DNA from: Thermus sp. LT1-2-5
GTDB taxonomy: Bacteria > Deinococcota > Deinococci > Deinococcales > Thermaceae
Assembly (NCBI RefSeq): GCF_040363165.1
Contig: NZ_BSRG01000007.1
Span: forward strand, 16,134-80,133
Direction of reading: 5' to 3'
Length of the DNA stretch: 64,000 bases
Shown: one piece after another, positions 7,311 to 14,987 of the stretch
Layout: each line of letters opens with the position of its first letter
Position numbering within the stretch: the first letter of the stretch is position 1
Program-made: the position numbers and the translations under genes
The notes under the pieces: model-generated
The model's input: only the letters and a program-made list of their open reading frames with translations
What the model was told of the DNA's origin: nothing
The model's database searches: none

Positions 7311-8474
7311 ATGTTCAGAAAACGGTTGGGCGTCATCACGGTTTGGCTTCTGGGACTGGTTCTGGCTCAAGGCCACCCCGACCACGGGGAAGGGTTCTTC
7401 CGCCGTCTGGCGGTGGCGGACGGGAAGGACCCGGTGGTCCGGGTATTGGACGAGGAGGGCAGGGTGCTGGGTCAGTTCACCGTGCCGAGCGCGGCCAGGC
7501 TCTACCCCCTCCCCGGGGGGCAGTACGTCCTGGCTACCCACGAAGGCGCCGGGGCGGTGAGCTTCCTCTTTGGCGGGTTCCGCCTCGAGGACCACGGCGA
7601 CCACCAGGACGTGAAGGCGGAAAACCCCTATGTGGCCGCCACCTTGCGCACCGGTCCAAAGCCCTTCCACGTTTACGCCCACGGGGAGCACCTGGCGGTG
7701 TTCCACGACGGGGACGGCACCGTGGCCCTCTTTGACCTGCGGCGCCTGGGCCTGGACTTCACCCCGAGGCTGGTGGCCACGGGGGGTGCAGACCACGGGG
7801 CGGTGGCCCTCCTGGGCGAGTTGGTCCTGGTTGGGGGGCTAGAGCGGGGGCGGGTGGAAGCGTACACCCTGGCCGGCACCCAGGTCCTCACCCTGCCCCA
7901 AGCCTGTCCCCGGCTTCACGGGGAGGCGGTTTTGGCTGGGGTGGCGGTCTTCGGTTGCGCCGACGGGGTCTTGGTGGTGGAACGGCAAGGCCAAGGCCTG
8001 TTGGGGCGCAAGGTGCCCAACCCTGCGGGTAGCCCCGAGGGGGCGCGGGTAAGCGTTCTCGCCGCCCACCCCCGGCTAGGAGTCTTCGTGGGGAACTTCG
8101 GCCAAGCCTTGGCGTTCCTCGAGCCCAAGGGGAGCCGATTGGAGATCCTTCCCCTGCCTGCCCGGCCCCTCCGCTTCGCCTTTGACCCGGAAGGGGAAGC
8201 CCTGTACGTTCTCACCGCGGACGGCCGCTTCCACAAGGTAGACCCCAAGTCCCGCAAAGTGGTGGGGAGCCTCGAGGCCATCACCCCCACGGACACCACC
8301 CCAGGGCGCGCCCCAGGTCTGGCCTTGGGCCACGGGGTGGCCTACCTGGCGGACCCTGCCCGGGGGGAGGTGGTGCGGGTGGACCTGGAGGCTTGGCGGG
8401 TGGCGGCCCGGCTGAGGGTGGAGGGGACCCCCTACTACCTGGCCCTCTTTGAGGTGGCCGGGGTGGAGCACTGA
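7311..8474 (+). CDS. AztD-like periplasmic zinc chaperone (second paralogue)
   Basis: A 387-residue secreted beta-propeller-type protein with a signal peptide (VWLLGLVLAQG). Histidines cluster right after cleavage (GHPDHGEG) and in EDHGDHQD, FHVYAHGEHLAVFHDGDG and ADHGAVA, the pattern seen in AztD zinc metallochaperones. The CPRLHGEA...GCADGV block is shared with the paralogue at 4812. The start is ATG 7311 with AAAGGAGGG upstream; an in-frame ATG earlier lies inside the previous gene. It ends the operon and is followed by a terminator. It probably loads zinc onto the product of 6403-7266. Confidence 0.8.
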   Translation: MFRKRLGVITVWLLGLVLAQGHPDHGEGFFRRLAVADGKDPVVRVLDEEGRVLGQFTVPSAARLYPLPGGQYVLATHEGAGAVSFLFGGFRLEDHGDHQDVKAENPYVAATLRTGPKPFHVYAHGEHLAVFHDGDGTVALFDLRRLGLDFTPRLVATGGADHGAVALLGELVLVGGLERGRVEAYTLAGTQVLTLPQACPRLHGEAVLAGVAVFGCADGVLVVERQGQGLLGRKVPNPAGSPEGARVSVLAAHPRLGVFVGNFGQALAFLEPKGSRLEILPLPARPLRFAFDPEGEALYVLTADGRFHKVDPKSRKVVGSLEAITPTDTTPGRAPGLALGHGVAYLADPARGEVVRVDLEAWRVAARLRVEGTPYYLALFEVAGVEH

Positions 8475-8489
8475 CGCCGGTCGTACCTA

Positions 8490-8518
8490 GGCCCCCTGCC
8501 CGGCAGGGGGCCTTTGTT
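8490..8518 (+). terminator. Rho-independent terminator of the zinc operon
   Basis: GGCCCCCTG (8490-8498), short loop, CAGGGGGCC (8504-8512), then TTTGTT. It lies 16 bp after the last stop codon. Confidence 0.8.
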
Positions 8519-8531
8519 GCTTGCCCCACAC

Positions 8532-8568
8532 CGTGAAGTACAGATGTCCCGACCCCAGGAGCTATCTT
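8532..8568 (+). promoter_or_regulatory. Activator-type site and -10 of the CydA-like operon
   Basis: CGTGAAGTAC (8532-8541), two bases, ATGTCCC (8544-8550), then a -10-like TATCTT (8563-8568). No -35 is visible. The same block occurs at 16131-16167 before nosD with the same 31-bp distance to the -10, so it is probably the site of a shared activator that replaces the -35. The regulator is unknown. Confidence 0.6.
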
Positions 8569-8609
8569 GCGCCCGTGGGGCAAAACAAACCCCGCAAAGG
8601 AGGTAAGGC

Positions 8610-9998
8610 ATGTATCCGGTCTGGGAAGGCTTCGTCCTCCATTCCGCTTTAGTGGTGGCGCTGGTGGCGGTGGCCCACGTCCTCTTTTCCCACGTCACGG
8701 TGGCGGCCACGTGGTTTAACTGGTGGGTGGAACGAAAGGCCCTTTTGCAGGGTAAGCCCTATCTCTACGACTACGTCAAAGCCTCTGCCCTGAGGCTTCT
8801 CGTCCTCGCCTACACCCTGGGGGCCATGTTCGGCGTGGGCATATGGTTTTCCGTTACCGCCAGCAACCCACGGGGCATATCCACCCTCATCCACAACTTC
8901 GTCTTTTACTGGGCAGCGGAGTGGTTCTGGTTCATCATCGACGTGTTCGGTATTGCGGTCTACTACTACACCTTCGGCCGGGTAAGCCCCAAGGTCCATA
9001 ACCGCATTGCCCTAATCCTGGCCTTGGCGGCCACGGGTACCCTCGCTATCATCGTGGGGATCCTGGCGTTTAAGCTCAGCCCGGGGCGCTGGTTGGAAAC
9101 CGGACTGAGCCTGGATGGTTTTTACAATCCCACCTTCTGGCCCATGCTCTTTGCCCGGTTCGCCCTTATGTTCGCCCTCACCGCCCTCTATGCCCTTTTG
9201 GTGGCCTCCTCCTTACCTAAAGATCATCCGGCGCGGCAGGAGGTGGTGCCCTTGGCCGGCAAGGTAGGGTTAGTGGGCCTCTTTCTGGGGGTGGGTCTGG
9301 TCCTATTCTGGTATGTTCCCGCCCTCCCCAACCACGCCAAAACCCTCCTCGCCCTGCCCCAAGTGATCCAACCTGTCTTCTACGTGAAGATGCTCCTGGG
9401 GGTGGCGGCCATGACCGTGGTGTTCCTCCTGGCCCTACGGGCACCCGGCTGGGCCACGAGGCCTTGGGTCCCCTACGGGGCCCTTGCCCTGGCCTTCTTG
9501 GCGCTCTTTGGCGCGGAGCGGACGCGTGAGGCGGTGCGGAAGCCGGATGTGGTCCTGGGCTACATGCCCTCTAATCAGATTATCCGGGTGGACATGCCCG
9601 CGCGGGGTGTACGGCGGGAGGATGAGGAGCTGAACCAAGAGGGGGTTCTGGGCCGGCTGCCCTTCGCCACCGCTCCCGGACCTAAGGGCGCTGGACCTGT
9701 AGCGGGCGTGGATCCCTTGCAGGCTGGCCGGGCCCTGGTGGTCCAGCAATGCTCTAGTTGCCACACGGTGAGCCCGCAGACGGCCTTTCTGGGGGGCATG
9801 CGCAACTTGGCGGCCCTCTTCTACCGGCGGGGCATAACGGAAGCGCCAGCCATCCGTGCCTACCTGGAGGCCATCGGCGGCTTCCCCTACATGCATCCGG
9901 TGGTGGGCGCACCGGAAGAGCGGGACTACATGGCCCTGTACTTGGCGGAGCTGGTGCGGACTTTCTACCCCACTTTGGCCCAAGGAGGTGAGCGATGA
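8610..9998 (+). CDS. CydA-like membrane oxidoreductase subunit fused to cytochrome c
   Basis: A 462-residue protein with about eight membrane helices (residues 1-320), a short extracytoplasmic linker, then a cytochrome c domain with CSSCH (about residue 381) and a later YMHPVVG that may supply the Met/His ligand. The start VAHVLFSHVTVAATWFNWW resembles the first helix of CydA, where a histidine ligates haem. Members of the cytochrome bd superfamily with a fused c-type haem are known. It would pass electrons from or to a soluble cytochrome. The next gene overlaps by GTGA-type spacing (9995) and encodes a second CydA-like subunit. AAAGGAGGTAAG precedes ATG 8610. Confidence 0.6.
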   Translation: MYPVWEGFVLHSALVVALVAVAHVLFSHVTVAATWFNWWVERKALLQGKPYLYDYVKASALRLLVLAYTLGAMFGVGIWFSVTASNPRGISTLIHNFVFYWAAEWFWFIIDVFGIAVYYYTFGRVSPKVHNRIALILALAATGTLAIIVGILAFKLSPGRWLETGLSLDGFYNPTFWPMLFARFALMFALTALYALLVASSLPKDHPARQEVVPLAGKVGLVGLFLGVGLVLFWYVPALPNHAKTLLALPQVIQPVFYVKMLLGVAAMTVVFLLALRAPGWATRPWVPYGALALAFLALFGAERTREAVRKPDVVLGYMPSNQIIRVDMPARGVRREDEELNQEGVLGRLPFATAPGPKGAGPVAGVDPLQAGRALVVQQCSSCHTVSPQTAFLGGMRNLAALFYRRGITEAPAIRAYLEAIGGFPYMHPVVGAPEERDYMALYLAELVRTFYPTLAQGGER

Positions 9999-11182
9999 GC
10001 CCGGAAACCCTTCTGGCGATGCGGGATCCTCTCGGGGCGCCCGTGCACCCCGCGGCCTTGCAGCTTCTCCTGGTGGTCACCTATGTGCTTCACATTTTCT
10101 TCGTCACCGCAGCGGTGGGAAGCCTCACCCTCGGCCTTTACGCCTTGACCCGGCGGGAGGAAAACTGGAAGCGGCTCGGCCACGTGGCTATCCGCTTGGC
10201 GGTGCAGGCCACGGGGCTCGGGATCACCATGGGCATCGCCCCCCTCCTCTTTGTCCAGGTGATCTACGACCCCTTCTGGTACACCGCCACCACCTTGATG
10301 GGCCTTTGGACCACCCTCTTTATTCCGGTGGTGGCCCTGGGTTATCTCTTCCTCTACGTCCTTTACCTCAGGGGTAACGTCGTGGGGGTAGGGTACGTGG
10401 CCTTGGGCCTTCTCGTCCTAGCGGGCTTCATCATGCACAGCCTTGCCAACGCTGGCCTTTACCCTTCCCGATGGGTGGACTGGTACGCCCCTGGCGGTGT
10501 GCCTGACACCGCCGGCGTGCGGTTCGTGGGGTATGATCTTGGCCGCTTCGCCGCCTTGCTCTTCGGGCAAGCGGGGTTGTCCTTGGGGGTTTCCCTCCTC
10601 CTCTTTGCTTGGTACTTCCGCCGTCGGGAGGACGTGCCTCCTGGGTTTCTTGGCTTTGTGGAGGGAGTGGCCCGGGGGGCATTGCGGCTTGGGGGAATTC
10701 TCTTCGCCCTATTTGGCCTCCTTTGGGCTTGGGGACAGGGTCGGGAGCTGGGCATGGCTGTGCCCGTGGTCCTGATGGCCCTGGTGTTGGGAGCCCTTTT
10801 CTACCTGCATGGCCTCCGGGTTCGTTCCGAGGGGGCTCTGTCCACCCTGGGCCTTTATCTGATGGCCCTCCTGGGGGTGGGGATCCTGAGGGAGTACCTC
10901 CGAGCGCAGGCGGCCTTTGGCCAAGGGTATGCCGTTTGGCAGTACCCCTTTACCTGGGACTGGGGTTCCCTCCTCTTCTTCCTGGCAACGGGCGTGGCGG
11001 CGGTCCCGGTGATCGTTTATCTGGCCCGGGTGCTCTACGTTTCCGGCTCGCGTCCGGAGGGAGCCGACCCGGGTCCGGGAGTGGAGCGGCTGGGTGACCT
11101 GGGCGTTCGCCTTCTTTTGGGTTGGTTTGCCTTTTACCTGACCCTTGGCCTCTTTGTGGTGGCTCGCGCGGCCCTAGGGTAG
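9995..11182 (+). CDS. Second CydA-like membrane subunit
   Basis: A 395-residue protein with about ten membrane helices and no soluble domain. The segment YVLHIFFVTAAVGSLTLGLY near residue 30 matches the first haem-ligand helix of CydA (YHFLFVPLTLGL). Together with the upstream fused subunit it would form a two-subunit bd-superfamily complex made of two CydA-like proteins. Whether it reduces O2, NO or serves as an electron relay to the nos system cannot be told from sequence. ATG 9995 overlaps the previous stop by 4 bp. A terminator follows at 11197. Confidence 0.6.
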   Translation: MSPETLLAMRDPLGAPVHPAALQLLLVVTYVLHIFFVTAAVGSLTLGLYALTRREENWKRLGHVAIRLAVQATGLGITMGIAPLLFVQVIYDPFWYTATTLMGLWTTLFIPVVALGYLFLYVLYLRGNVVGVGYVALGLLVLAGFIMHSLANAGLYPSRWVDWYAPGGVPDTAGVRFVGYDLGRFAALLFGQAGLSLGVSLLLFAWYFRRREDVPPGFLGFVEGVARGALRLGGILFALFGLLWAWGQGRELGMAVPVVLMALVLGALFYLHGLRVRSEGALSTLGLYLMALLGVGILREYLRAQAAFGQGYAVWQYPFTWDWGSLLFFLATGVAAVPVIVYLARVLYVSGSRPEGADPGPGVERLGDLGVRLLLGWFAFYLTLGLFVVARAALG

Positions 11183-11196
11183 TGGTCCTTCAGGAA

Positions 11197-11226
11197 GGCC
11201 CCCGGCCCCGTGCCGGGGGCCTTTTC
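11197..11226 (+). terminator. Rho-independent terminator of the CydA-like operon
   Basis: GGCCCCCGGC (11197-11206), loop, GCCGGGGGCC (11212-11221), then TTTTC. The next promoter begins immediately at 11227. Confidence 0.85.
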
Positions 11227-11255
11227 TTGACAAAAAAGTGAGAAGCAATTATCAT
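11227..11255 (+). promoter_or_regulatory. Promoter with Zur/Fur-type box for DsrE and COG0523 genes
   Basis: TTGACA (11227-11232), 17-bp spacer, TATCAT (11250-11255). The box TGAGAAGCAATTATCA (11239-11254) fills the spacer; its arms TGAGAA/TTATCA are inverted repeats with one mismatch. It resembles the box at 4771-4786. The ATG at 11265 lies only 9 nt past the -10, so the mRNA should be leaderless or nearly so. Confidence 0.7.
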
Positions 11256-11264
11256 GTAGCCGTT

Positions 11265-11666
11265 ATGCGTGTCGCGTACGTTCTCTCCAGTCCCAGGGCG
11301 GCGAGCCACAAGCTTGGGCAGATGATCCTGCCCCAACTGGAGGCGGGGGTGCACGGGGCGGAGGTGGTGGGGATCTTCTTCTTTGACGACAACACCATGG
11401 TTTTGCAAAAGGGCAATCCCATAGGGGAGCGCCTGGCGAAGGTGGCGCGGGAGCGGGGAATCCTCCTCATGATGTGCGATCTTTGCGCTTTGGAGCGGGG
11501 TTTGGCGGAGGGGGAGCCGCGGTGGTGCACCCTGGAGGGCAAGGGGCGGCGGGAGCCAGGGGAGTGCCGGGTGGCGGCCCACGTGGTGGAGGGGGTGGCG
11601 GTGGGGTGCTTCCCGGACCTCTACCGGGCCCTGGCGGGCAAGGTGGACCAGGTGATCACCCTTTAG
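11265..11666 (+). CDS. DsrE-fold protein, zinc-regulated
   Basis: A 133-residue protein with the DsrE/DsrF-like pattern: an initial strand VAYVLSSP, a helix, then [16 protein letters not shown]. It has several cysteines ([32 protein letters not shown]), unusual for a small Thermus protein and suited to metal or sulfur binding. I chose ATG 11265, which sits just after the promoter, over an upstream GTG inside the operator. It is followed after 9 bp by the COG0523 GTPase gene, so the two probably act together in zinc shortage. DsrE proteins usually carry or transfer sulfur; the substrate here is unknown. Confidence 0.65.
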   Translation: MRVAYVLSSPRAASHKLGQMILPQLEAGVHGAEVVGIFFFDDNTMVLQKGNPIGERLAKVARERGILLMMCDLCALERGLAEGEPRWCTLEGKGRREPGECRVAAHVVEGVAVGCFPDLYRALAGKVDQVITL

Positions 11667-11675
11667 GAGGCACTC

Positions 11676-12713
11676 ATGGCGAAGCCTATCCCTGTTACGG
11701 TGCTGGTGGGCTTCCTGGGCGCGGGGAAGACCACCCTCATCAACCACCTCCTGCGCCGTGGGCTTCCGGGTAAGCGGGTGGCGGTGTTGGTGAACGATTT
11801 CGGCGAGGTGAACGTGGACGCCCGGCTCGTGGTGCGCACCACGGAGCGGCTGGTGGAGCTTTCCAACGGCTGCATCTGTTGCACCTTGCGGGAAGACCTG
11901 CTGGTGGAGCTGGAGCGCCTAGCGGAGGAGGACCTGGACTACATCCTGGTGGAGTCCACCGGCATCGGGGAGCCCCTTCCCATCGCCCAGACCTTCTACA
12001 TGGGCACCCTTCCGGAAAAGGTGCGTTTGGACGCCATTGTCACCGTGGTGGACGCCTCCCGCTTCTTCTCCCTCTGGGAGGAGGTGGGGGTGGTGGAGGA
12101 CGCGGAGGGGAACCCCCAGGAGGAGCCCTTGGCCCCTCTCCTGGCGGACCAGGTGGAGTTCAGCAACATCCTGGTGCTAAACAAGGTGGACCTGGTTTCT
12201 CCGGAGGAGGTGGCGCGCCTGGAAGCTTTCCTCAAGGCCATGAATCCCTCTGCCAAAGTTTTCCGGGCGGTGCAGGGCCAGGTAGACCCGGCCCTCCTCC
12301 TGGGGACGGGGCTCTACGACTACGAGGAGGGGGTGAAACACCCCGACTGGGAGCGGGAGTGGAACGCCCCTAGCAAGGAAACCGAGGAGTACGGCTTCCA
12401 AAGCATCGTCTACCGCCAGGAGCGCCCTTTCCGCTTCCAGGCCTTTTGGGCCTTTCTGGAGGCTTGGCCCTCCTACGTGCTCCGGGCTAAGGGTTTCGTG
12501 CGCTTCGCTGACCACCCCCCTGCCTTTTTGTCCCATGCCGGGAGCAGCCTGGTTCTGGAAACCCTGGGACCCCCCAACCTCGAGGACACCCCCTACCTGC
12601 CCCTTCCCGAGCCCACCGAGGGGGAGGGCCCCACGGAGATCGTGTTCATCGGCCAAGGCATTCGGAAGTGGCAGGGCGAGTTGGAGAAGGCCCTGGCTGC
12701 CTGCCTGGCCTAG
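11676..12713 (+). CDS. COG0523 (CobW/ZNG1-type) GTP-dependent metallochaperone
   Basis: A 345-residue G3E GTPase. Visible motifs are the P-loop GFLGAGKTT (residues 12-20), the metal site [11 protein letters not shown] (CXCC, about 65-75), ESTGIGEP (switch/Walker B region) and NKVD. The C-terminal CobW_C domain ends with [21 protein letters not shown]0523 proteins deliver zinc or another metal to client enzymes, and those near Zur boxes are usually zinc-related. AGGAGG lies 8 bp before ATG 11676. The upstream operator-bearing promoter and DsrE partner support a zinc-starvation role. Its stop overlaps the opposing gene by CTAG. Confidence 0.85.
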   Translation: MAKPIPVTVLVGFLGAGKTTLINHLLRRGLPGKRVAVLVNDFGEVNVDARLVVRTTERLVELSNGCICCTLREDLLVELERLAEEDLDYILVESTGIGEPLPIAQTFYMGTLPEKVRLDAIVTVVDASRFFSLWEEVGVVEDAEGNPQEEPLAPLLADQVEFSNILVLNKVDLVSPEEVARLEAFLKAMNPSAKVFRAVQGQVDPALLLGTGLYDYEEGVKHPDWEREWNAPSKETEEYGFQSIVYRQERPFRFQAFWAFLEAWPSYVLRAKGFVRFADHPPAFLSHAGSSLVLETLGPPNLEDTPYLPLPEPTEGEGPTEIVFIGQGIRKWQGELEKALAACLA

Positions 12714-13129
12714 CGCAACTCCACGGGCAGAAGGACCCTCAGCTTGCCCCCGTCGCTGAAGCGCAGGAGGATTTCCACCTTTTCTCCCGCTTTTAGGGGC
12801 CGCTTCAGCCCCTCCAGCATCAGGTGGTACCCGCCAGGCCGGAAGGCCACTTTGCCCCCAGGCGGGACCTCCACGTAAGGCAGGGGTCGCATCCCCAACA
12901 CCGGCTGGCCCTGCCGTGTCTCCCGCACGTCCCGGTGAAAGGAGACCCTTTGGGCCACCGGGGTTTCGGCCCCCACCAGCCGCACGGGGGTCTTGCCCCG
13001 GTTTTCCAGGGTGAGGTAGGCCGCGGTGTCGGGGACCACGGGAGGCACCAGGCGCACCCAGCCTGGGGTGGCTACCACCTGAGCCCAAGCCCAAGAAAGT
13101 AGGGCCAACAGAAGGAGAAGCCAGCGCAT
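12710..13129 (-). CDS. PCuAC-type periplasmic copper(I) chaperone
   Basis: A 139-residue secreted protein: signal peptide MRWLLLLLALLSWAWAQ, then the PCuAC (DUF461) domain. The copper motif H(M)X10MX21HXM is recognisable as SFHRDVRETRQGQPVLGM...GGYHLMLEGL. PCuAC proteins load the CuA site of cytochrome c oxidase, usually with Sco1; no Sco gene lies next to it. It is transcribed convergently to the COG0523 gene and the two stop codons share the tetranucleotide CTAG (12710-12713). Confidence 0.88.
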   Translation of the reverse strand: MRWLLLLLALLSWAWAQVVATPGWVRLVPPVVPDTAAYLTLENRGKTPVRLVGAETPVAQRVSFHRDVRETRQGQPVLGMRPLPYVEVPPGGKVAFRPGGYHLMLEGLKRPLKAGEKVEILLRFSDGGKLRVLLPVELR

Positions 13130-13199
13130 ATACCCATTGTATTCCGGGCGATCCCAAAGATGTTTTCACCCCATCCCTTTCCCTAGCCTCTTCTTTGGG

Positions 13200-13450
13200 G
13201 GTGAGGTGGCTTTTTAGCCCCGCAAGTGACGACTCCTCGGACTGGAAGTCTGAGGCTAAAAGATAGGCTTCGCCTGACCTCGGTTCAGGTCACGGCTGAA
13301 ACCGCATCCATCCCCCAGGGTCCCGTCCAGACCCTGGCCAGGATGTTTAGTGCGGCAGCCACGTTTCGGTGAAGAAGTGTCTCCCACCCAGAACAGAGGA
13401 CATCCTGGAGGACTTGGCAGTGGATGCGCTTGTACTCCGATAGCTCGCCT
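13200..13450 (-). pseudogene. tnpB remnant with internal deletion
   Basis: Read on the minus strand, 13400-13445 matches the EYKRVHSQVLQDV part of TnpB, and 13300-13365 jumps to its C-terminal VAAARNIL...GMDAV part, so the middle is missing. The downstream end carries a hairpin (CCTCGGACT/AGTCTGAGG, about 13233-13253) and GAGTCGTCAC, parallel to the right end of the intact element at 14728-14756. It is the relic of a related element in the opposite orientation. Confidence 0.75.
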
Positions 13451-13474
13451 AGACCTTATTACAGAAAAGGGGGT

Positions 13475-13519
13475 GTGGGGGCCATAATGCCCCGGTTTTC
13501 AAACCGGGGGGACCCCCAC
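13475..13519 (+). repeat. Left-end nested hairpin of the tnpB element
   Basis: Outer arms GTGGGGG (13475-13481) and CCCCCAC (13513-13519) enclose an inner stem CCCCGGTTT (13490-13498) / AAACCGGGG (13501-13509). A third small hairpin (GCGCTCC/GGAGCG) follows. Subterminal imperfect hairpins of this kind mark IS200/IS605 ends. TTAC at 13459-13462 may be the target tetranucleotide. Confidence 0.6.
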
Positions 13520-13582
13520 GCGCTCCGAAGGAGCGGGTAGCGGGATAAGCGAAAAATGCGCTATCCTACGTGGAGGACGGGG

Positions 13583-14752
13583 ATGCGCAAAGCCTTCAAG
13601 TACCGCCTCTACCCCACCAAGCCCCAGGCCAAGGACCTGGAGCGCACCCTAGACCTCTGCCGCCACCTCTACAACGCCGCCTTGCAGGAGAGGAGAGAGG
13701 CCTACAAGAAGGCGAAGAGGAGCGTGTCCTTCTCCGAGCAAACGCGGTGGCTCCCGGAGATACGAGCCAACTTGCCGGAGTACAAGCGCGTCCACTCCCA
13801 AGTCCTCCAGGATGTCCTCCAAAGAGCGGAGCGGGCCTTTCAAGGCTTCTTCCGCCGGCTCAAAGCCAAAAAGGGGAAGGCGGGCTACCCCCGCTTCAAG
13901 GGAAAGAGCCGCTACGACTCCTTCACCTTCCCCCAGGCCTACGCCACCGGGGTCAAGCTCCAGGAAGGGGGGAAGCGGGTTCTTATCCACGGCATCGGCT
14001 CGGTGAAGGTCAAGATGCACCGACCCCTGGAGGGGAAACTGAAGACCGCCACCGTCAAGCGGGAGGGGAGAGCGTGGTACATCGTCTTCATATGCGAGGT
14101 GGAGCCCAAGCCTCTTCCACCCTCAGAAGAAGCTGTAGGGATAGACTTAGGCACGAACCCCAACTTCCTGGTCACTTCCGAGGGGGAGAAGGTAGAAGCT
14201 CCCAAGCACTACCAAAGGACGCAAGAGAGGATAGCCAGGAAGCAAAGGGAACTATCCCGCAAGAAGCGGGGTAGTCGCCGATACCGGAAGGCCAAGGAAC
14301 AGTTAGCCAAACTACACCGAAAAGTCGCCCGACAGAGGCTTAATTTTCACCACACGGTAGCGAGGAGCCTGGTCAACCGCTACGGGACCATCGTTCACGA
14401 GGACCTGAACATCCAAGGCTTGTCCCGCTCCCCTCTTGCCAAGGGAGTCTTGGATGCGGGATGGGCACAGTTTCTCCAAATCCTCGCCTACAAAGCGGCG
14501 GAAGCTGGTAGGCGGGTTATCGGGGTAGACCCCAAACACACGAGCCAGGATTGTCCCAAATGCGGCCACAGGGAGAAGCGACCCCTGTGGGTCAGGGAGT
14601 ACACCTGCCCCGCTTGTGGAACCCTTCTGCACCGGGACGTGGCCGCCGCGCGGAACATCCTGGCTAAGGCCTGGGCTGGGCCTTCGGGGATGGATGCGGT
14701 TTTTCTGCCGCAACCTGAACCGAGAAGCCCCGTTCTTCAGAACGGGGAGTAG
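13583..14752 (+). CDS. tnpB: TnpB, RNA-guided endonuclease of an IS605/IS1341-type element
   Basis: A 389-residue TnpB of normal length. It starts KAFKYRLYPTKPQ as the family does. RuvC-like acidic residues sit in VGIDLGTNPNFLV, HEDLNIQGL and HRDVAAARNIL. A CXXC zinc finger (CPKCGHREKRP...CPACG) lies between the last two. I chose ATG 13583 because GGAGG (13572-13576) precedes it; an in-frame ATG at 13556 lacks one. No TnpA is nearby, so movement would depend on a transposase elsewhere. The 3' end of the gene overlaps the predicted guide (omega) RNA. All catalytic residues seem intact. Confidence 0.9.
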   Translation: MRKAFKYRLYPTKPQAKDLERTLDLCRHLYNAALQERREAYKKAKRSVSFSEQTRWLPEIRANLPEYKRVHSQVLQDVLQRAERAFQGFFRRLKAKKGKAGYPRFKGKSRYDSFTFPQAYATGVKLQEGGKRVLIHGIGSVKVKMHRPLEGKLKTATVKREGRAWYIVFICEVEPKPLPPSEEAVGIDLGTNPNFLVTSEGEKVEAPKHYQRTQERIARKQRELSRKKRGSRRYRKAKEQLAKLHRKVARQRLNFHHTVARSLVNRYGTIVHEDLNIQGLSRSPLAKGVLDAGWAQFLQILAYKAAEAGRRVIGVDPKHTSQDCPKCGHREKRPLWVREYTCPACGTLLHRDVAAARNILAKAWAGPSGMDAVFLPQPEPRSPVLQNGE

Positions 14753-14760
14753 TCACCCTG
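14600..14760 (+). ncRNA. Probable omega RNA and right end of the tnpB element
   Basis: In TnpB elements the guide RNA comes from the 3' end of tnpB and the right end. Here a hairpin CCCCGTTC (14728-14735) / GAACGGGG (14740-14747) lies inside the last codons and is followed by AGTAGTCAC, which recurs as AGTCGTCAC in the remnant at 13200. The guide would begin just past that end. Boundaries are inferred. The following stretch 14753-14987 holds no gene I can support. Confidence 0.4.
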
Positions 14761-14987
14761 TTCCATCCAGGAGGGAACGCCAGGCGCCGACGCCATGCCG
14801 ACTGGCTTCCTCGCTAGGGCGCTGGTCAAGGTATCCGTTGGGTCGGGAGTGTATAGAGGAGCGAAAACACGTTCCGATGAGAGTCCCTTGGGCGCAGCCT
14901 TCTTGGACCAGAAGGTGGACCAGGGTGGCCCTAAAAACCCTACGGGGAAGAGCGGGTTCCGAGTGGAGTTCATCCGGCGCAAAGGCA

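Noticed and set aside
14753..14987. Open frames on both strands after the tnpB element
   Set aside because: They lack starts with ribosome-binding sites and match nothing I recognise; treated as non-coding or relic DNA.
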